Assembly: GCF_040537815.1 (NCBI RefSeq)
Contig: NZ_JBEWSZ010000001.1
Coordinates: forward strand, 3,658,001-3,722,000
DNA: 64,000 bases
DNA from: Mesorhizobium shangrilense
GTDB taxonomy: Bacteria; Pseudomonadota; Alphaproteobacteria; Rhizobiales; Rhizobiaceae
Direction of reading: 5' to 3'
Below the pieces are notes generated by a model. The model ran no database searches and had not been told where the DNA came from. It saw nothing but the letters and a program-made list of their open reading frames with translations. How positions within the stretch are numbered: the stretch's first letter is position 1; each line of letters starts with the position of its first letter. This document shows positions 1 to 8,327 of this stretch, one piece after another. The translations under genes were made by a program, and so were the position numbers.

Positions 1-1686
1 GATGGCGGCGACCGTCGGGTCGCTCTTGGCATCGAGAAAGGCCGTCTCGCGCTTTGCCGATTCCATCTGGGCCAGGGTCTGGCCGCCCTCCTCCTTCGAC
101 AGCGACACCAGCCAGTTGCGGCCGGTCCAGGCCCGCAACTTGGTGGTCAGGTCGTTGAGCAGCATCTTTGGCGCATCGTCGGTCAGATTGACGTCGATGC
201 GGCCTGGCTCGATGCGAACGAGGCGCATGCAACGCTTGACCAGGACCTTGAAGGCAATGTCGCGCTGCGCGTCGGCAAGGGCCACGATGTCGGCCAGCGA
301 CTTTACCGACACCTGCGGCGTCTCCGGCACAGGCTCGCGCGGTGCGACGAAGGCGGCAGGAGCAGGCACGGCCTCGACCAGCCGCATGGCCTGTGCGCCG
401 CCCGACCCCGTGGGCATGCGCGTCTGCGCCACCGCGCTGGCGCCGCCACCATTGCCTGGGCTTGCCGGCGCGCCGTTCGAACGCGGCGTCCCTCCCGGCG
501 CGGAATACCCGCCCTCCAGGGATTTCAGCGCTTCGTCCAAGGTCGGCAGGTCAGCGGCATGCGCAAGTCGGATCAGCACCATTTCAGCGGCACTCACCGG
601 CCGGTTGGAGGACTGCACCTCCGGAATGCCTTTCAACAGCATCTGCCATGTCCGGGACAGCACCCTGACCGACAAAGCCCTGGCGAAATCGGCGCCGCGC
701 TGGCGCTCGTCCTCGGAGAGCGAGGCGTCGTCGATCGCGGCCGGCACGAAGCGCAGGCGGGTAACAAGATGATTGAACTCGGCAAGATCGGTCAGCACGG
801 CGGCCGGATCGGCGCCGGTGTCATATTGCGCGCGGAATTCCCCAAGCGCGGCCGCCACGTCACCCTTCATCACATGCTCGAACAGGTCGACGATGCGGGC
901 GCGGTCGGCGAGCCCCAGCATGGCCCGAACCGCTTCGGCACTGACGGTGCCGCCGCCATGGGCGATCGCCTGGTCGAGGATGGAGAGCGAATCGCGCGCC
1001 GAGCCCTCTGCCGCACGGGCGACCATGGCCAGCGCGTCGTCGTCGACCGAAATGCCTTCCTTGGCCGAAATCGAGGCGAGATGCGCGACCAGCGCGCTGG
1101 CGTCGATGCGCCTGAGATCAAAGCGCTGACAGCGCGACAGCACGGTGATCGGCACCTTGCGGATTTCGGTGGTGGCGAAGATGAACTTGACGTGCGGCGG
1201 CGGCTCTTCCAGCGTCTTCAGCAGGCCGTTGAAGGCCTGGGTGGAGAGCATGTGCACTTCGTCGATGATGTAGACCTTGTAGCGCGCCGAGACCGGCGCA
1301 TAACGCACGCGCTCGATGATGTCGCGGATATCGTCGATGCCGGTGTGCGAGGCGGCGTCCATCTCGATGACATCGACATGGCGGCCTTCCATGATCGCCT
1401 GGCAATGCTCGCCCAGCACGGCAAGATCGACGGACGGTTGGTCGGTGGAGGCGGTTTTGTAGTTGAGCGCCCGCGCCAGGATGCGCGCCGTTGTCGTCTT
1501 GCCAACACCTCGGACGCCGGTCAGCATCCAGGCCTGGGCGATGCGACCGGTGGCAAAGGCATTGGTGAGCGTGCGGACCATCGGCTCTTGGCCGATCAGT
1601 TCGGAGAAGTTCGAGGGACGATATTTGCGCGCCAGAACGCGATAGGCGACGGCCTTTTCGGTCCCAGAATTTCCGGCTTCGCTCAT
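1..1686 (-). CDS. dnaX: DNA polymerase III subunit gamma/tau (3' end outside window)
   Basis: This is the clamp-loader ATPase of the replicative polymerase. The minus-strand frame is open from the ATG at 1686 to the window edge (562 codons). The N-terminus reads MSEAGNSGTEKAVAYRVLAR, followed by RKYRP, Walker A GVRGVGKTTTAR at about residues 59-70, a DEVHMLS Walker B, and the sensor-1 ATTE motif. A Pro/Ala/Gly-rich linker lies near residues 400-450 and leads into the tau-type C-terminal region. The stop codon is outside the window. The 4.5S RNA gene lies directly upstream on the same strand. No frameshift signal for a separate gamma form was assessed. Confidence 0.95.
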   Translation of the reverse strand, partial: MSEAGNSGTEKAVAYRVLARKYRPSNFSELIGQEPMVRTLTNAFATGRIAQAWMLTGVRGVGKTTTARILARALNYKTASTDQPSVDLAVLGEHCQAIMEGRHVDVIEMDAASHTGIDDIRDIIERVRYAPVSARYKVYIIDEVHMLSTQAFNGLLKTLEEPPPHVKFIFATTEIRKVPITVLSRCQRFDLRRIDASALVAHLASISAKEGISVDDDALAMVARAAEGSARDSLSILDQAIAHGGGTVSAEAVRAMLGLADRARIVDLFEHVMKGDVAAALGEFRAQYDTGADPAAVLTDLAEFNHLVTRLRFVPAAIDDASLSEDERQRGADFARALSVRVLSRTWQMLLKGIPEVQSSNRPVSAAEMVLIRLAHAADLPTLDEALKSLEGGYSAPGGTPRSNGAPASPGNGGGASAVAQTRMPTGSGGAQAMRLVEAVPAPAAFVAPREPVPETPQVSVKSLADIVALADAQRDIAFKVLVKRCMRLVRIEPGRIDVNLTDDAPKMLLNDLTTKLRAWTGRNWLVSLSKEEGGQTLAQMESAKRETAFLDAKSDPTVAAI

Positions 1687-1740
1687 TCGCCCGTAAAGCT
1701 CCAAGTGCCGCGACTGGAGGCGGCCGATTCCCGCGCATAG

Positions 1741-1782
1741 TTTCGCTCGCACGGCTTGGCGCCGTCAATGTCGCGAGCGAAA
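1741..1782. terminator. Hairpin between ffs and dnaX
   Basis: A perfect 10-bp inverted repeat (TTTCGCTCGC at 1741-1750, GCGAGCGAAA at 1773-1782) encloses a second stem (ACGGC/GCCGT, 1751-1755 and 1761-1765). On the minus strand it lies just downstream of the SRP RNA, so it is a candidate terminator or processing stem. It lacks a long T tract. Confidence 0.5.
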
Positions 1783-1792
1783 GGCGAAGAGG

Positions 1793-1894
1793 TGGGAGGC
1801 TGGAACAATGACCCGTTCCGGGCTCGTTAGGGCTGCTTCCTTCCGGACCTGACCCGGTTGGCGAGTGGATCGTCCACCACCAACCTCCCGGCCT
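1793..1894 (-). ncRNA. ffs: Signal recognition particle RNA (bacterial small type, 4.5S)
   Basis: The minus strand contains the conserved SRP domain IV core GGTCAGGTCCGGAAGGAAGC at about 1833-1852 and the AGC(A)GCC side of the asymmetric loop. The ends pair (GGGAGG near 1889 with CCTCCC near 1794), giving the usual hairpin of about 100 nt. With Ffh this RNA targets nascent membrane proteins to the inner membrane. A position immediately upstream of dnaX is common in rhizobia. The ends are placed by pairing and may be a few bases off. Confidence 0.93.
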
Positions 1895-2041
1895 CCATAT
1901 CGGCAATTCGGCGATGAAATGCAAGTGCGGTCGGGAATCGGCGCACCAAAGCGTGAGGGATCAATGATTCACTTGCAGCCCCGTTGCTGCCGCTCTAGCG
2001 TTTGTGAGTTTGAGGAAACGACAAAATCGAGGGAAACGCCG

Positions 2042-2461
2042 ATGCTGCCTGGCCTGAAGGCCGGATTCACGCTGGATGCCCGTCTGGAGGCGGACAGCGA
2101 GCAGTTGATGTGGCTCGGGCTGTGCGAATTGCGGGTGATGAACGACCGGCGCTGGCCCTGGCTGCTGCTGGTGCCGCAGCGGCCCGGCGCGGAAGAAATC
2201 CACGACATGACGCCGCTCGACCAGGCGATGCTGACTTTCGAGACCAATATGGTGGCGCAGGCGCTGAAAAAGGTGACTGGCTGCACGAAGATCAACACCG
2301 GGGCGCTCGGCAACATCGTGCGCCAGTTGCATATCCATGTCATCGCACGTTCTGAAGGCGACGCCGGCTGGCCTGGCCCGGTCTGGGGACACGGCATGCG
2401 CGAGCCCTATCAGGGCTCCGACCTCAGACGGTTTGCCGAAACGATCAAGGCGGCGTTATAA
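2042..2461 (+). CDS. HIT family protein
   Basis: A 139-residue histidine-triad nucleotide-binding or hydrolase domain protein. The HIT motif appears as QLHIHVIAR near residue 100, and the preceding region (TGALGNIVRQ) fits the family. The ATG at 2042 was chosen over the upstream in-frame start at 1865, because it follows GAGGGAAAC and the upstream segment overlaps SRP RNA promoter sequence and is not protein-like. The substrate is unknown; HIT proteins usually hydrolyse nucleotide phosphoramidates or dinucleotides. It is followed after 39 bp by nudC on the same strand, so the two may be co-transcribed. Confidence 0.88.
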   Translation: MLPGLKAGFTLDARLEADSEQLMWLGLCELRVMNDRRWPWLLLVPQRPGAEEIHDMTPLDQAMLTFETNMVAQALKKVTGCTKINTGALGNIVRQLHIHVIARSEGDAGWPGPVWGHGMREPYQGSDLRRFAETIKAAL

Positions 2462-2500
2462 GCCTGTCCCGTGTCCACCCCGAAAGTCGTCTGAGTCCCC

Positions 2501-3442
2501 ATGAGCTTCCGCCTGTTTGACGCGCCCTTGCGCGAGCCGAGCCAGTTCGTCGGCTTCGCCGGCAACATGATCGATCGGCAGTCCGAGAACCGGTCCGATG
2601 ATTCCGTCGAAAAGGCGCTTGCCGACCCTTCGGCACGGCTTTTGCTGATGCACGGAGGCCGGCTCTACCTGAAACTCGGCGATGGCGATCTCGATCCCTG
2701 GTTCGGCGCCAGTGAAAGCCAAACTCTTCAAGTGTTGCTGGACCAGGGTGTCCTGCTCGGCTTTTCGGAAACCGGACCGGTTCTGGCCGTCCCGGCCGGC
2801 GTCGATCCCGAGCAGCTTCCGGAAACGATCAAGGCCATCGATTACCGTTCGGTCTACATGCAGGGGCTGATCGACGAGGCGGCGGCCGGCGCGATGGCGC
2901 AAGGGGCCGCACTTCTGGCCTGGCATGCCAGCCATCGCTTCTGCAGCAAATGCGGCACGCAATCGCAGATGCGGGCCGGCGGCTACAAGCGGCACTGCCC
3001 GAATTGCGGCACCGAGCATTTTCCCCGCACCGATCCGGTGGCCATCATGCTGACCGCGACCCGGGAAAAGTGCCTGCTCGGCCGAGGCCGGCATTTCGGT
3101 CCGGGCATGTATTCGGCGCTAGCCGGTTTTATCGAGCCGGGCGAGACGATCGAAGCGGCCGTGCGCCGCGAGACGCTGGAGGAAGCCGGCATCAGGCTTG
3201 GCCGCGTCGTCTACCACGCCAGCCAGCCATGGCCGTTTCCCTATTCACTGATGATCGGTTGCTTCGGTGAGCCACTCAACGACGACATTCAGGCCGACCT
3301 CAATGAACTCGAGGATTGCCGCTGGTTTTTTCGCGACGAGGTACGTTCGATGCTGGCCAAGGAACATCCCGGCAATCTGTTCACGCCGCCGAAAGGCGCG
3401 ATCGCGCATCATCTCATCCGCGCCTGGGTCGACAGCGAATGA
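2501..3442 (+). CDS. nudC: NAD(+) diphosphatase (NADH pyrophosphatase)
   Basis: This enzyme hydrolyses NAD(H) to NMN(H) and AMP and can remove NAD caps from RNA. The 313-residue product has the NudC layout: an N-terminal domain, then a zinc ribbon with C148, C151, C166 and C169, then a Nudix domain. The Nudix box spans residues 209-231 and reads GFIEPGE...REXXEEXGI. The length is normal for the family. It sits between a HIT-family gene and a Dabb gene, all on the plus strand with short gaps. Confidence 0.95.
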   Translation: MSFRLFDAPLREPSQFVGFAGNMIDRQSENRSDDSVEKALADPSARLLLMHGGRLYLKLGDGDLDPWFGASESQTLQVLLDQGVLLGFSETGPVLAVPAGVDPEQLPETIKAIDYRSVYMQGLIDEAAAGAMAQGAALLAWHASHRFCSKCGTQSQMRAGGYKRHCPNCGTEHFPRTDPVAIMLTATREKCLLGRGRHFGPGMYSALAGFIEPGETIEAAVRRETLEEAGIRLGRVVYHASQPWPFPYSLMIGCFGEPLNDDIQADLNELEDCRWFFRDEVRSMLAKEHPGNLFTPPKGAIAHHLIRAWVDSE

Positions 3443-3480
3443 TGAGAAGCGAATACTGAAAGACATCGCAGGAGCAGGAC

Positions 3481-3786
3481 ATGATCCGTCACACCGTCGT
3501 CTTCACGCTAAAGCATCCGCCGCATTCGCTGGAGGAAAAGAGGTTCCTGGTCGACGCCAAGAAAATCCTGTCGGCGATCAGGGGCGTCACCCATTTCGAA
3601 CAGCTGCGGCAGATCAGCCCCAAGAACGACTATCGCTTCGGCTTCTCGATGGAATTCGCCGATCAGGCCGCCTATACGCGATATAACGACCATCCCGACC
3701 ACGTCGCCTTCGTTCGCGACCGCTGGGTCCCGGAAGTCGAAGCCTTCATGGAGATCGACTATGTCCCGCTGGGTGCGGTGATTTAG
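3481..3786 (+). CDS. Dabb family (stress-responsive alpha/beta barrel) protein
   Basis: A 101-residue dimeric ferredoxin-fold protein. The start MIRHTVVFTLK and the later DHPDHVAFVRDRW segment are characteristic of Dabb domains. The family includes stress proteins and small catabolic or polyketide cyclase-type enzymes, so the function cannot be fixed from sequence. It lies 38 bp downstream of nudC. Its TAG stop (3784-3786) overlaps the TAA stop of the convergent pheA gene (3783-3785), leaving no room for a terminator between the two. Confidence 0.85.
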   Translation: MIRHTVVFTLKHPPHSLEEKRFLVDAKKILSAIRGVTHFEQLRQISPKNDYRFGFSMEFADQAAYTRYNDHPDHVAFVRDRWVPEVEAFMEIDYVPLGAVI

Positions 3787-4646
3787 TCCGCCACCTTCCA
3801 CTGTTCGCGCGACGCGCTGGCCGGATAAACGCCTAGGATCCGAACCTCACGCGAGAAGAAGCGAAGCTCGTCCAGTGCCAGCTTGACCAGCGGGTCATCG
3901 GGATGGCCCTCGATGTCGGCGTAGAACAGCGTCGCCGTGAAGGCCCCCAGCTGGTAGCTCTCCAGCTTGGTCATGTTGATGCCGTTGGTGGCGAAGCCAC
4001 CCATCGCCTTGTAGAGCGCCGCCGGCACGTTGCGGACGCGAAAGATGAAGGTCGTCATCATCTTGACGTCGGGCGACGGGCGTTCGGCCCACTGCTTGTT
4101 CTTGGTCAGGACGACGAACCGCGTGACGTTGGAGTCGGTGTCCTCGACATTCTCCTCGATGATATCGAGCCCATAGAGCGTCGCGGCCAGCGCCGGCGAC
4201 AGAGCGGCCATGGTGCGGTCCTTGACCTCGGAGACCATTTTGGCCGCACCCGCCGTGTCGCCGGCGACAATCGCCTTCCAGCCATTCTTGCGGATGTATT
4301 TGCGGCACTGGCCAAGCGCGTGGATGTGGCTGTGCACAGTCTTGATCTCTTCGCGTTTGACGCCCGGCAGCACCATCAACTGGAAATGGATCGGCAGGAA
4401 ATATTCGCCGACGATGTGCAGCTTCGATTCCGGCAGCAGATGGTGAATGTCGGCGACGCGCCCGGCGATGGTGTTCTCGATCGGGATCATGGCGAGATCG
4501 GCCTTGCCGGTCTCGACCGCGTTGAAGGCATCCTCGAAGGTCGGGCACGGCAACGGCTCCATCGAGGGATAGACGTTGCGGCTGGCGGTGTCGGAATTGG
4601 CGCCCGGCTCGCCCTGGAAGGATATTCTGTTGGTTTTTTCAGGCAT
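3783..4646 (-). CDS. pheA: Prephenate dehydratase
   Basis: This enzyme converts prephenate to phenylpyruvate in phenylalanine synthesis. The 287-residue product is the monofunctional form without chorismate mutase. It has an N-terminal PDT domain (about 7-185) with the catalytic TRF motif at 175-177, and a C-terminal ACT domain (about 199-275) with the KLESYQLG stretch in the region that normally binds phenylalanine, suggesting feedback inhibition. It starts 36 bp after kdsB on the same strand, so a kdsB-pheA transcript is likely. Its end overlaps the convergent Dabb gene by 4 bp. Confidence 0.95.
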   Translation of the reverse strand: MPEKTNRISFQGEPGANSDTASRNVYPSMEPLPCPTFEDAFNAVETGKADLAMIPIENTIAGRVADIHHLLPESKLHIVGEYFLPIHFQLMVLPGVKREEIKTVHSHIHALGQCRKYIRKNGWKAIVAGDTAGAAKMVSEVKDRTMAALSPALAATLYGLDIIEENVEDTDSNVTRFVVLTKNKQWAERPSPDVKMMTTFIFRVRNVPAALYKAMGGFATNGINMTKLESYQLGAFTATLFYADIEGHPDDPLVKLALDELRFFSREVRILGVYPASASREQWKVAD

Positions 4647-4682
4647 GGCCAGATCTCTGATTGAAGGTTCTAACGGATTGTC

Positions 4683-5411
4683 TCAGGCCGCAAGGATCGT
4701 CCTGGCGCGTTCCAGGTCTTCCGGCGTATCCACCCCGAGCGGCACGGAATTGACGATCTCGGCGTCGATGCGCATGCCGGCCTCCAGCGCCCGCAACTGC
4801 TCCAGCTTCTCGCGGCGTTCCAGCGGCGACGGCTTCAGCGCCACGAACCGTTCGAGCGCTGAACGGCGATACGCATAGAGACCGATATGGTGATAGAGCG
4901 GCCCCTCCCCCCACGGCGCGGTGGCACGAGTAAAATAAAGTGCCCGCAGCCGCGTTGGCGACCGCGGCGAACCGACGAGCTTGACGACATTGGGATTGGT
5001 CTTTTCCGCATCGCGGACAATCTCGACGCAGAGCGTGGCGATGTCGACGGCGGCATCCTCGAAAGGCTTCAGCGCGGCGCAGATGTCCCGGGGGTCGATG
5101 GTCGGCAGGTCGCCCTGCACATTGACGATGGTCTCGACCTTGCTGTTGGGGTCGAGCGCGGTCAGAGCCTCGAAAATACGGTCCGAGCCCGATTCGTGAT
5201 CCATGCGCGTCATCACCGCCTCGAAGCCATGCGCGCGCACCGCTTGCGCCACGCTCTGGGTATCGGTTGCGACCACCACCCGGCCAAGATCGGCCTCGGC
5301 GGCGCGGCGGGCAACATGGACGATCATCGGGGCGCCGGCGATGTCGGCCAGCGGCTTGCCCGGAAGGCGGGTCGAGGCCATGCGGGCCGGGATGAGGATG
5401 AGCGTGGACAT
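4683..5411 (-). CDS. kdsB: 3-deoxy-manno-octulosonate cytidylyltransferase
   Basis: This cytosolic enzyme activates Kdo as CMP-Kdo for lipid A/LPS core synthesis. The product starts [20 protein letters not shown], which contains the nucleotide-binding loop, and includes NVQGDLP and the [10 protein letters not shown] stretch of the family; 242 residues is normal. The ATG at 5411 was chosen because homology begins there. The in-frame ATG at 5453 would add 14 unrelated residues. It heads a probable kdsB-pheA operon and is divergent from the cytochrome c gene. Confidence 0.94.
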   Translation of the reverse strand: MSTLILIPARMASTRLPGKPLADIAGAPMIVHVARRAAEADLGRVVVATDTQSVAQAVRAHGFEAVMTRMDHESGSDRIFEALTALDPNSKVETIVNVQGDLPTIDPRDICAALKPFEDAAVDIATLCVEIVRDAEKTNPNVVKLVGSPRSPTRLRALYFTRATAPWGEGPLYHHIGLYAYRRSALERFVALKPSPLERREKLEQLRALEAGMRIDAEIVNSVPLGVDTPEDLERARTILAA

Positions 5412-5603
5412 GAGGATGGCAGGCGTTTGAAAAGAGGAGGGGAAAAGTGGCAAAAGGTCTCACTGGAAGCGCCCTTATAGGTGTTGCAACGCCCGAGCAA
5501 AAGACCTAGTTTCCGCCCGATTTGACCGCCCCGGCAGGGTGGGTCACGATACCGACGGACGGAGTGGACGGATCAGTCCGCCGGAAAAGGGAGCCTGGGG
5601 CGT

Positions 5604-6290
5604 ATGGACTCTTTCGAAATCAACAAGCTGATCGGCGGACTGCTCGGAACTTGTTTCGTCATCTTCTCTGTTGGCCTGGCGTCCGACGCGCTGTTTGCCT
5701 CCCCCGCACCGGAAAAGCCGGGCTTCGCGATCGAGGTCACCGAGCCTGCCGAGGGTGGCGCTGCTGCCCCAGCGGCTGCGGCCAAGCCAATCGCCGATCT
5801 CCTAGCCACCGCCAATGTCGAAGCGGGCGCTGCCGTCTTCAAGAAATGCCAGGCCTGCCATTCCGGCGAAAAGGGCGGCCCCAACAAGGTCGGCCCGGAC
5901 CTGTGGGACCTCGTCGACCGTCCCGTGGCCGAGCATGAAGGCTTCGCCTATTCGGCTGGCATGAAGGAATTCTCCAAGGGCGGCGCAGAGAAGTGGACCT
6001 ACGACAACATCAACCACTTCATCACCTCGCCGAAGAAATTCGTGAAGGGCACGGCAATGGGTTTCGCCGGCCTGCCGAAGGATGAGGATCGCGCCAACGT
6101 CATCGCCTATCTACGCACGCTGTCGGACAATCCGAAGCCGCTGCCGACACCAGGCACCTCGGCCGATGCAAGCGCACCCGCCAAGCCCGCGGAGGCCGCC
6201 GCGCCGGCCAAGCCCGCGGCAGGCGCCGCTCCGGCAGCCCCGGCACCAGCCCCTGCTGCGCCGGCGGCTCCAGCGCCAGCCGCCCAATGA
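5604..6290 (+). CDS. cycM: Membrane-anchored class I cytochrome c (CycM/c552 type)
   Basis: An electron carrier between the bc1 complex and aa3-type oxidase in rhizobia. The 228-residue product has an uncleaved N-terminal anchor (about 9-31), an Ala/Pro linker, a haem c site C82-x-x-C85-H86, and a Met ligand in the GTAMGFAGL stretch. This fold is the mitochondrial-type class I cytochrome. The C-terminal 45 or so residues are an Ala/Pro-rich low-complexity tail of no evident function. A strong intrinsic terminator follows. The symbol is by family resemblance. Confidence 0.9.
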   Translation: MDSFEINKLIGGLLGTCFVIFSVGLASDALFASPAPEKPGFAIEVTEPAEGGAAAPAAAAKPIADLLATANVEAGAAVFKKCQACHSGEKGGPNKVGPDLWDLVDRPVAEHEGFAYSAGMKEFSKGGAEKWTYDNINHFITSPKKFVKGTAMGFAGLPKDEDRANVIAYLRTLSDNPKPLPTPGTSADASAPAKPAEAAAPAKPAAGAAPAAPAPAPAAPAAPAPAAQ

Positions 6291-6315
6291 CCAAATTGTA
6301 ATGGACATATCCTTG

Positions 6316-6343
6316 AAAAAGCCGGGTTCAGCCCGGCTTTTTT
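6316..6343 (+). terminator. Rho-independent terminator after cycM
   Basis: A GC stem (GCCGGG at 6321-6326, CCCGGC at 6332-6337) with a 5-nt loop, preceded by AAAAA and followed by TTTTTT. It is 25 bp past the cycM stop. The flanking A and T runs could let it work on both strands. Confidence 0.92.
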
Positions 6344-6449
6344 GTTGGGAAAAATGGATGTGCAGCGACAAAGCCGGGTCGCGCCGGTTTTCACGGGCGT
6401 CAAATCATCTAGATTGTCCGCTGACAGGACATCGCAAAGAGGAAAACGC

Positions 6450-8327
6450 ATGACGGTTGGCCGGACGCTTCTCAGATCAGTGCTTGTCGCGGCCACTTTA
6501 GCCGCCGGTCTGCAGACGGCGTTCTCCGATGAATGGCGCACCACCTCGTCGCTGATTGGCGAGTCCAAATATGGCGACAATTTCCAGCACTATGACTACG
6601 TCAACCCGGACGCGCCCAAGGGCGGCACGCTGAATTCGGTGCTGCTTGGCACCTATGACAGTTTCAATCCTTATATCGTCCAAGGGTCGCCTGCCGCCGG
6701 CTTGTCCGGCTTTGGCGGGGGGCTGCTCTACGATACGCTGATGGAGCAGGCGACCGATGAAGGCAGCACCAGCCACCCGCTGATCGCCGATGCCTACAAA
6801 TATCCAGCCGATTATTCTTCGGCGACATACCGGCTCGATCCGCGTGCGAAATGGCATGATGGCCAGCCGATCACCGTCGACGATGTGATCTGGTCGTTCC
6901 AAGTGCTGAAGGCCAACAGCCCGTTGTACAGTCGCTATTTCGAGAACGTCACCGATGCCGTGGCTGTGTCCGATCGCGAGGTCGAATTCCACTTCAACCA
7001 GAAGGGCAACCGGGAACTGCCGAAGATCCTGGGCGACCTCGCCGTGCTGCCCAAGCACTGGTGGGAGGGCACCGACGCCAACGGCAAGAAGCGCGACATC
7101 ACCAAGTCGACCCTGGAGCCGCCGCTAGGGTCCGCTGCCTACAAGATCGCCAGCTTCAAGCCGGGATCGGAAATCGTCTGGCAGCGTGTCCCCGATTATT
7201 GGGGTGCAAAGCTGCCGGTAAAGATCGGCCGCGAGAACTTCGATACACGGCGCTACACCTACATCCTCGACGACAATGCCGCGTGGCTCGCCTTCACCAA
7301 GGGTGGGCTCGAAGACGTCAACCGGGAATACAGTTCGCGCAAATGGGCAACGGCCTATGACTTCCCGCCGGTCAAGGCCGGGGATGTGATCAAGAAGGAT
7401 TTCCAGACACAGTCGCCACAGCCGATGCAGGGTTTCGTCCTCAACCAGAGGCGGCCACTGTTCCAGGACCGTCTGGTGCGTGAAGCCCTGACTTATCCGT
7501 TCGACTTCGAGACGATGAACCGCACGCTGTTCTTCGGCTACAACACCCGCACATCAAGCTACTTCCAAGGCACGGAACTGGCATCCAGCGGGCTGCCGCA
7601 GGGCAAGGAACTGGAAATCCTGGAGAAATATCGCGACAAGCTGCCGCCCGAGCTGTTCACCCAGGAATTCAAGCTGCCGGTCTATGATTCACCACAGGCG
7701 GAGCGGAAATACCTGAAACAGGCGGTCGATCTCTTCGCCAAGGCTGGTTGGGTGATCAAGGGCGGCAAGATGGTCAACGCCAAGACCGGCGAGCCGTTCA
7801 AGTTCGAAATCCTCGGCTGGAACGATACCGACCAGGTGATCGCCAGCCCCTACATCGCTAATCTGCGCAAGATCGGTGTCGACGCCACTTTGCGCATCAT
7901 CGACCAGACGCAGTATGTCAACCGCGTCACCAATTTCGATTTCGATGTGGTCACGGGCCTTTTTGGCCAGTCGGAATCGCCCGGTAACGAGCAGCGCGAT
8001 TTCTGGAGTTCGAAGGCCGCCGATACACCGGGCTCGCGCAATCTGATGGGCATCAAGGACCCGATCGTCGATGCGCTGGTCGACCGCATCATCTTCGCCA
8101 CCGATCGTGATGACCTTGTCGCCACGACCCACGCGCTTGACCGGGTGCTGTTGTGGAATTTCTACGTCGTGCCGCAATATCACCGATCGGCGGTGTGGCT
8201 GGCCTATTGGAACAAGTTCAGCTTCCCCGACAAGCAGCCAAGCTATCTCGGCGTCGACCTCGATTCCTGGTGGATCGACCCTGACAAGGAAAAGGCGCTG
8301 GCGGCCAAATACAAGGGCGTCAATTGA
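6450..8327 (+). CDS. yejA: Extracellular solute-binding protein, family 5 (YejA-type, first copy)
   Basis: The periplasmic binding protein of an oligopeptide importer of the microcin C/YejABEF class. The 625-residue product has a Sec signal peptide (MTVGRTLLRSVLVAATLAAG, with a probable cleavage near QTAFS-DEW). It carries the family 5 SBP fold, with the YDTLME and DPRAKWHDGQPITVDD landmarks. The ATG at 6450 follows AAAGAGGAAAACGC; the earlier in-frame start at 6342 lies inside the cycM terminator. Its TGA overlaps the ATG of a second, divergent paralogue by one base. Confidence 0.9.
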   Translation: MTVGRTLLRSVLVAATLAAGLQTAFSDEWRTTSSLIGESKYGDNFQHYDYVNPDAPKGGTLNSVLLGTYDSFNPYIVQGSPAAGLSGFGGGLLYDTLMEQATDEGSTSHPLIADAYKYPADYSSATYRLDPRAKWHDGQPITVDDVIWSFQVLKANSPLYSRYFENVTDAVAVSDREVEFHFNQKGNRELPKILGDLAVLPKHWWEGTDANGKKRDITKSTLEPPLGSAAYKIASFKPGSEIVWQRVPDYWGAKLPVKIGRENFDTRRYTYILDDNAAWLAFTKGGLEDVNREYSSRKWATAYDFPPVKAGDVIKKDFQTQSPQPMQGFVLNQRRPLFQDRLVREALTYPFDFETMNRTLFFGYNTRTSSYFQGTELASSGLPQGKELEILEKYRDKLPPELFTQEFKLPVYDSPQAERKYLKQAVDLFAKAGWVIKGGKMVNAKTGEPFKFEILGWNDTDQVIASPYIANLRKIGVDATLRIIDQTQYVNRVTNFDFDVVTGLFGQSESPGNEQRDFWSSKAADTPGSRNLMGIKDPIVDALVDRIIFATDRDDLVATTHALDRVLLWNFYVVPQYHRSAVWLAYWNKFSFPDKQPSYLGVDLDSWWIDPDKEKALAAKYKGVN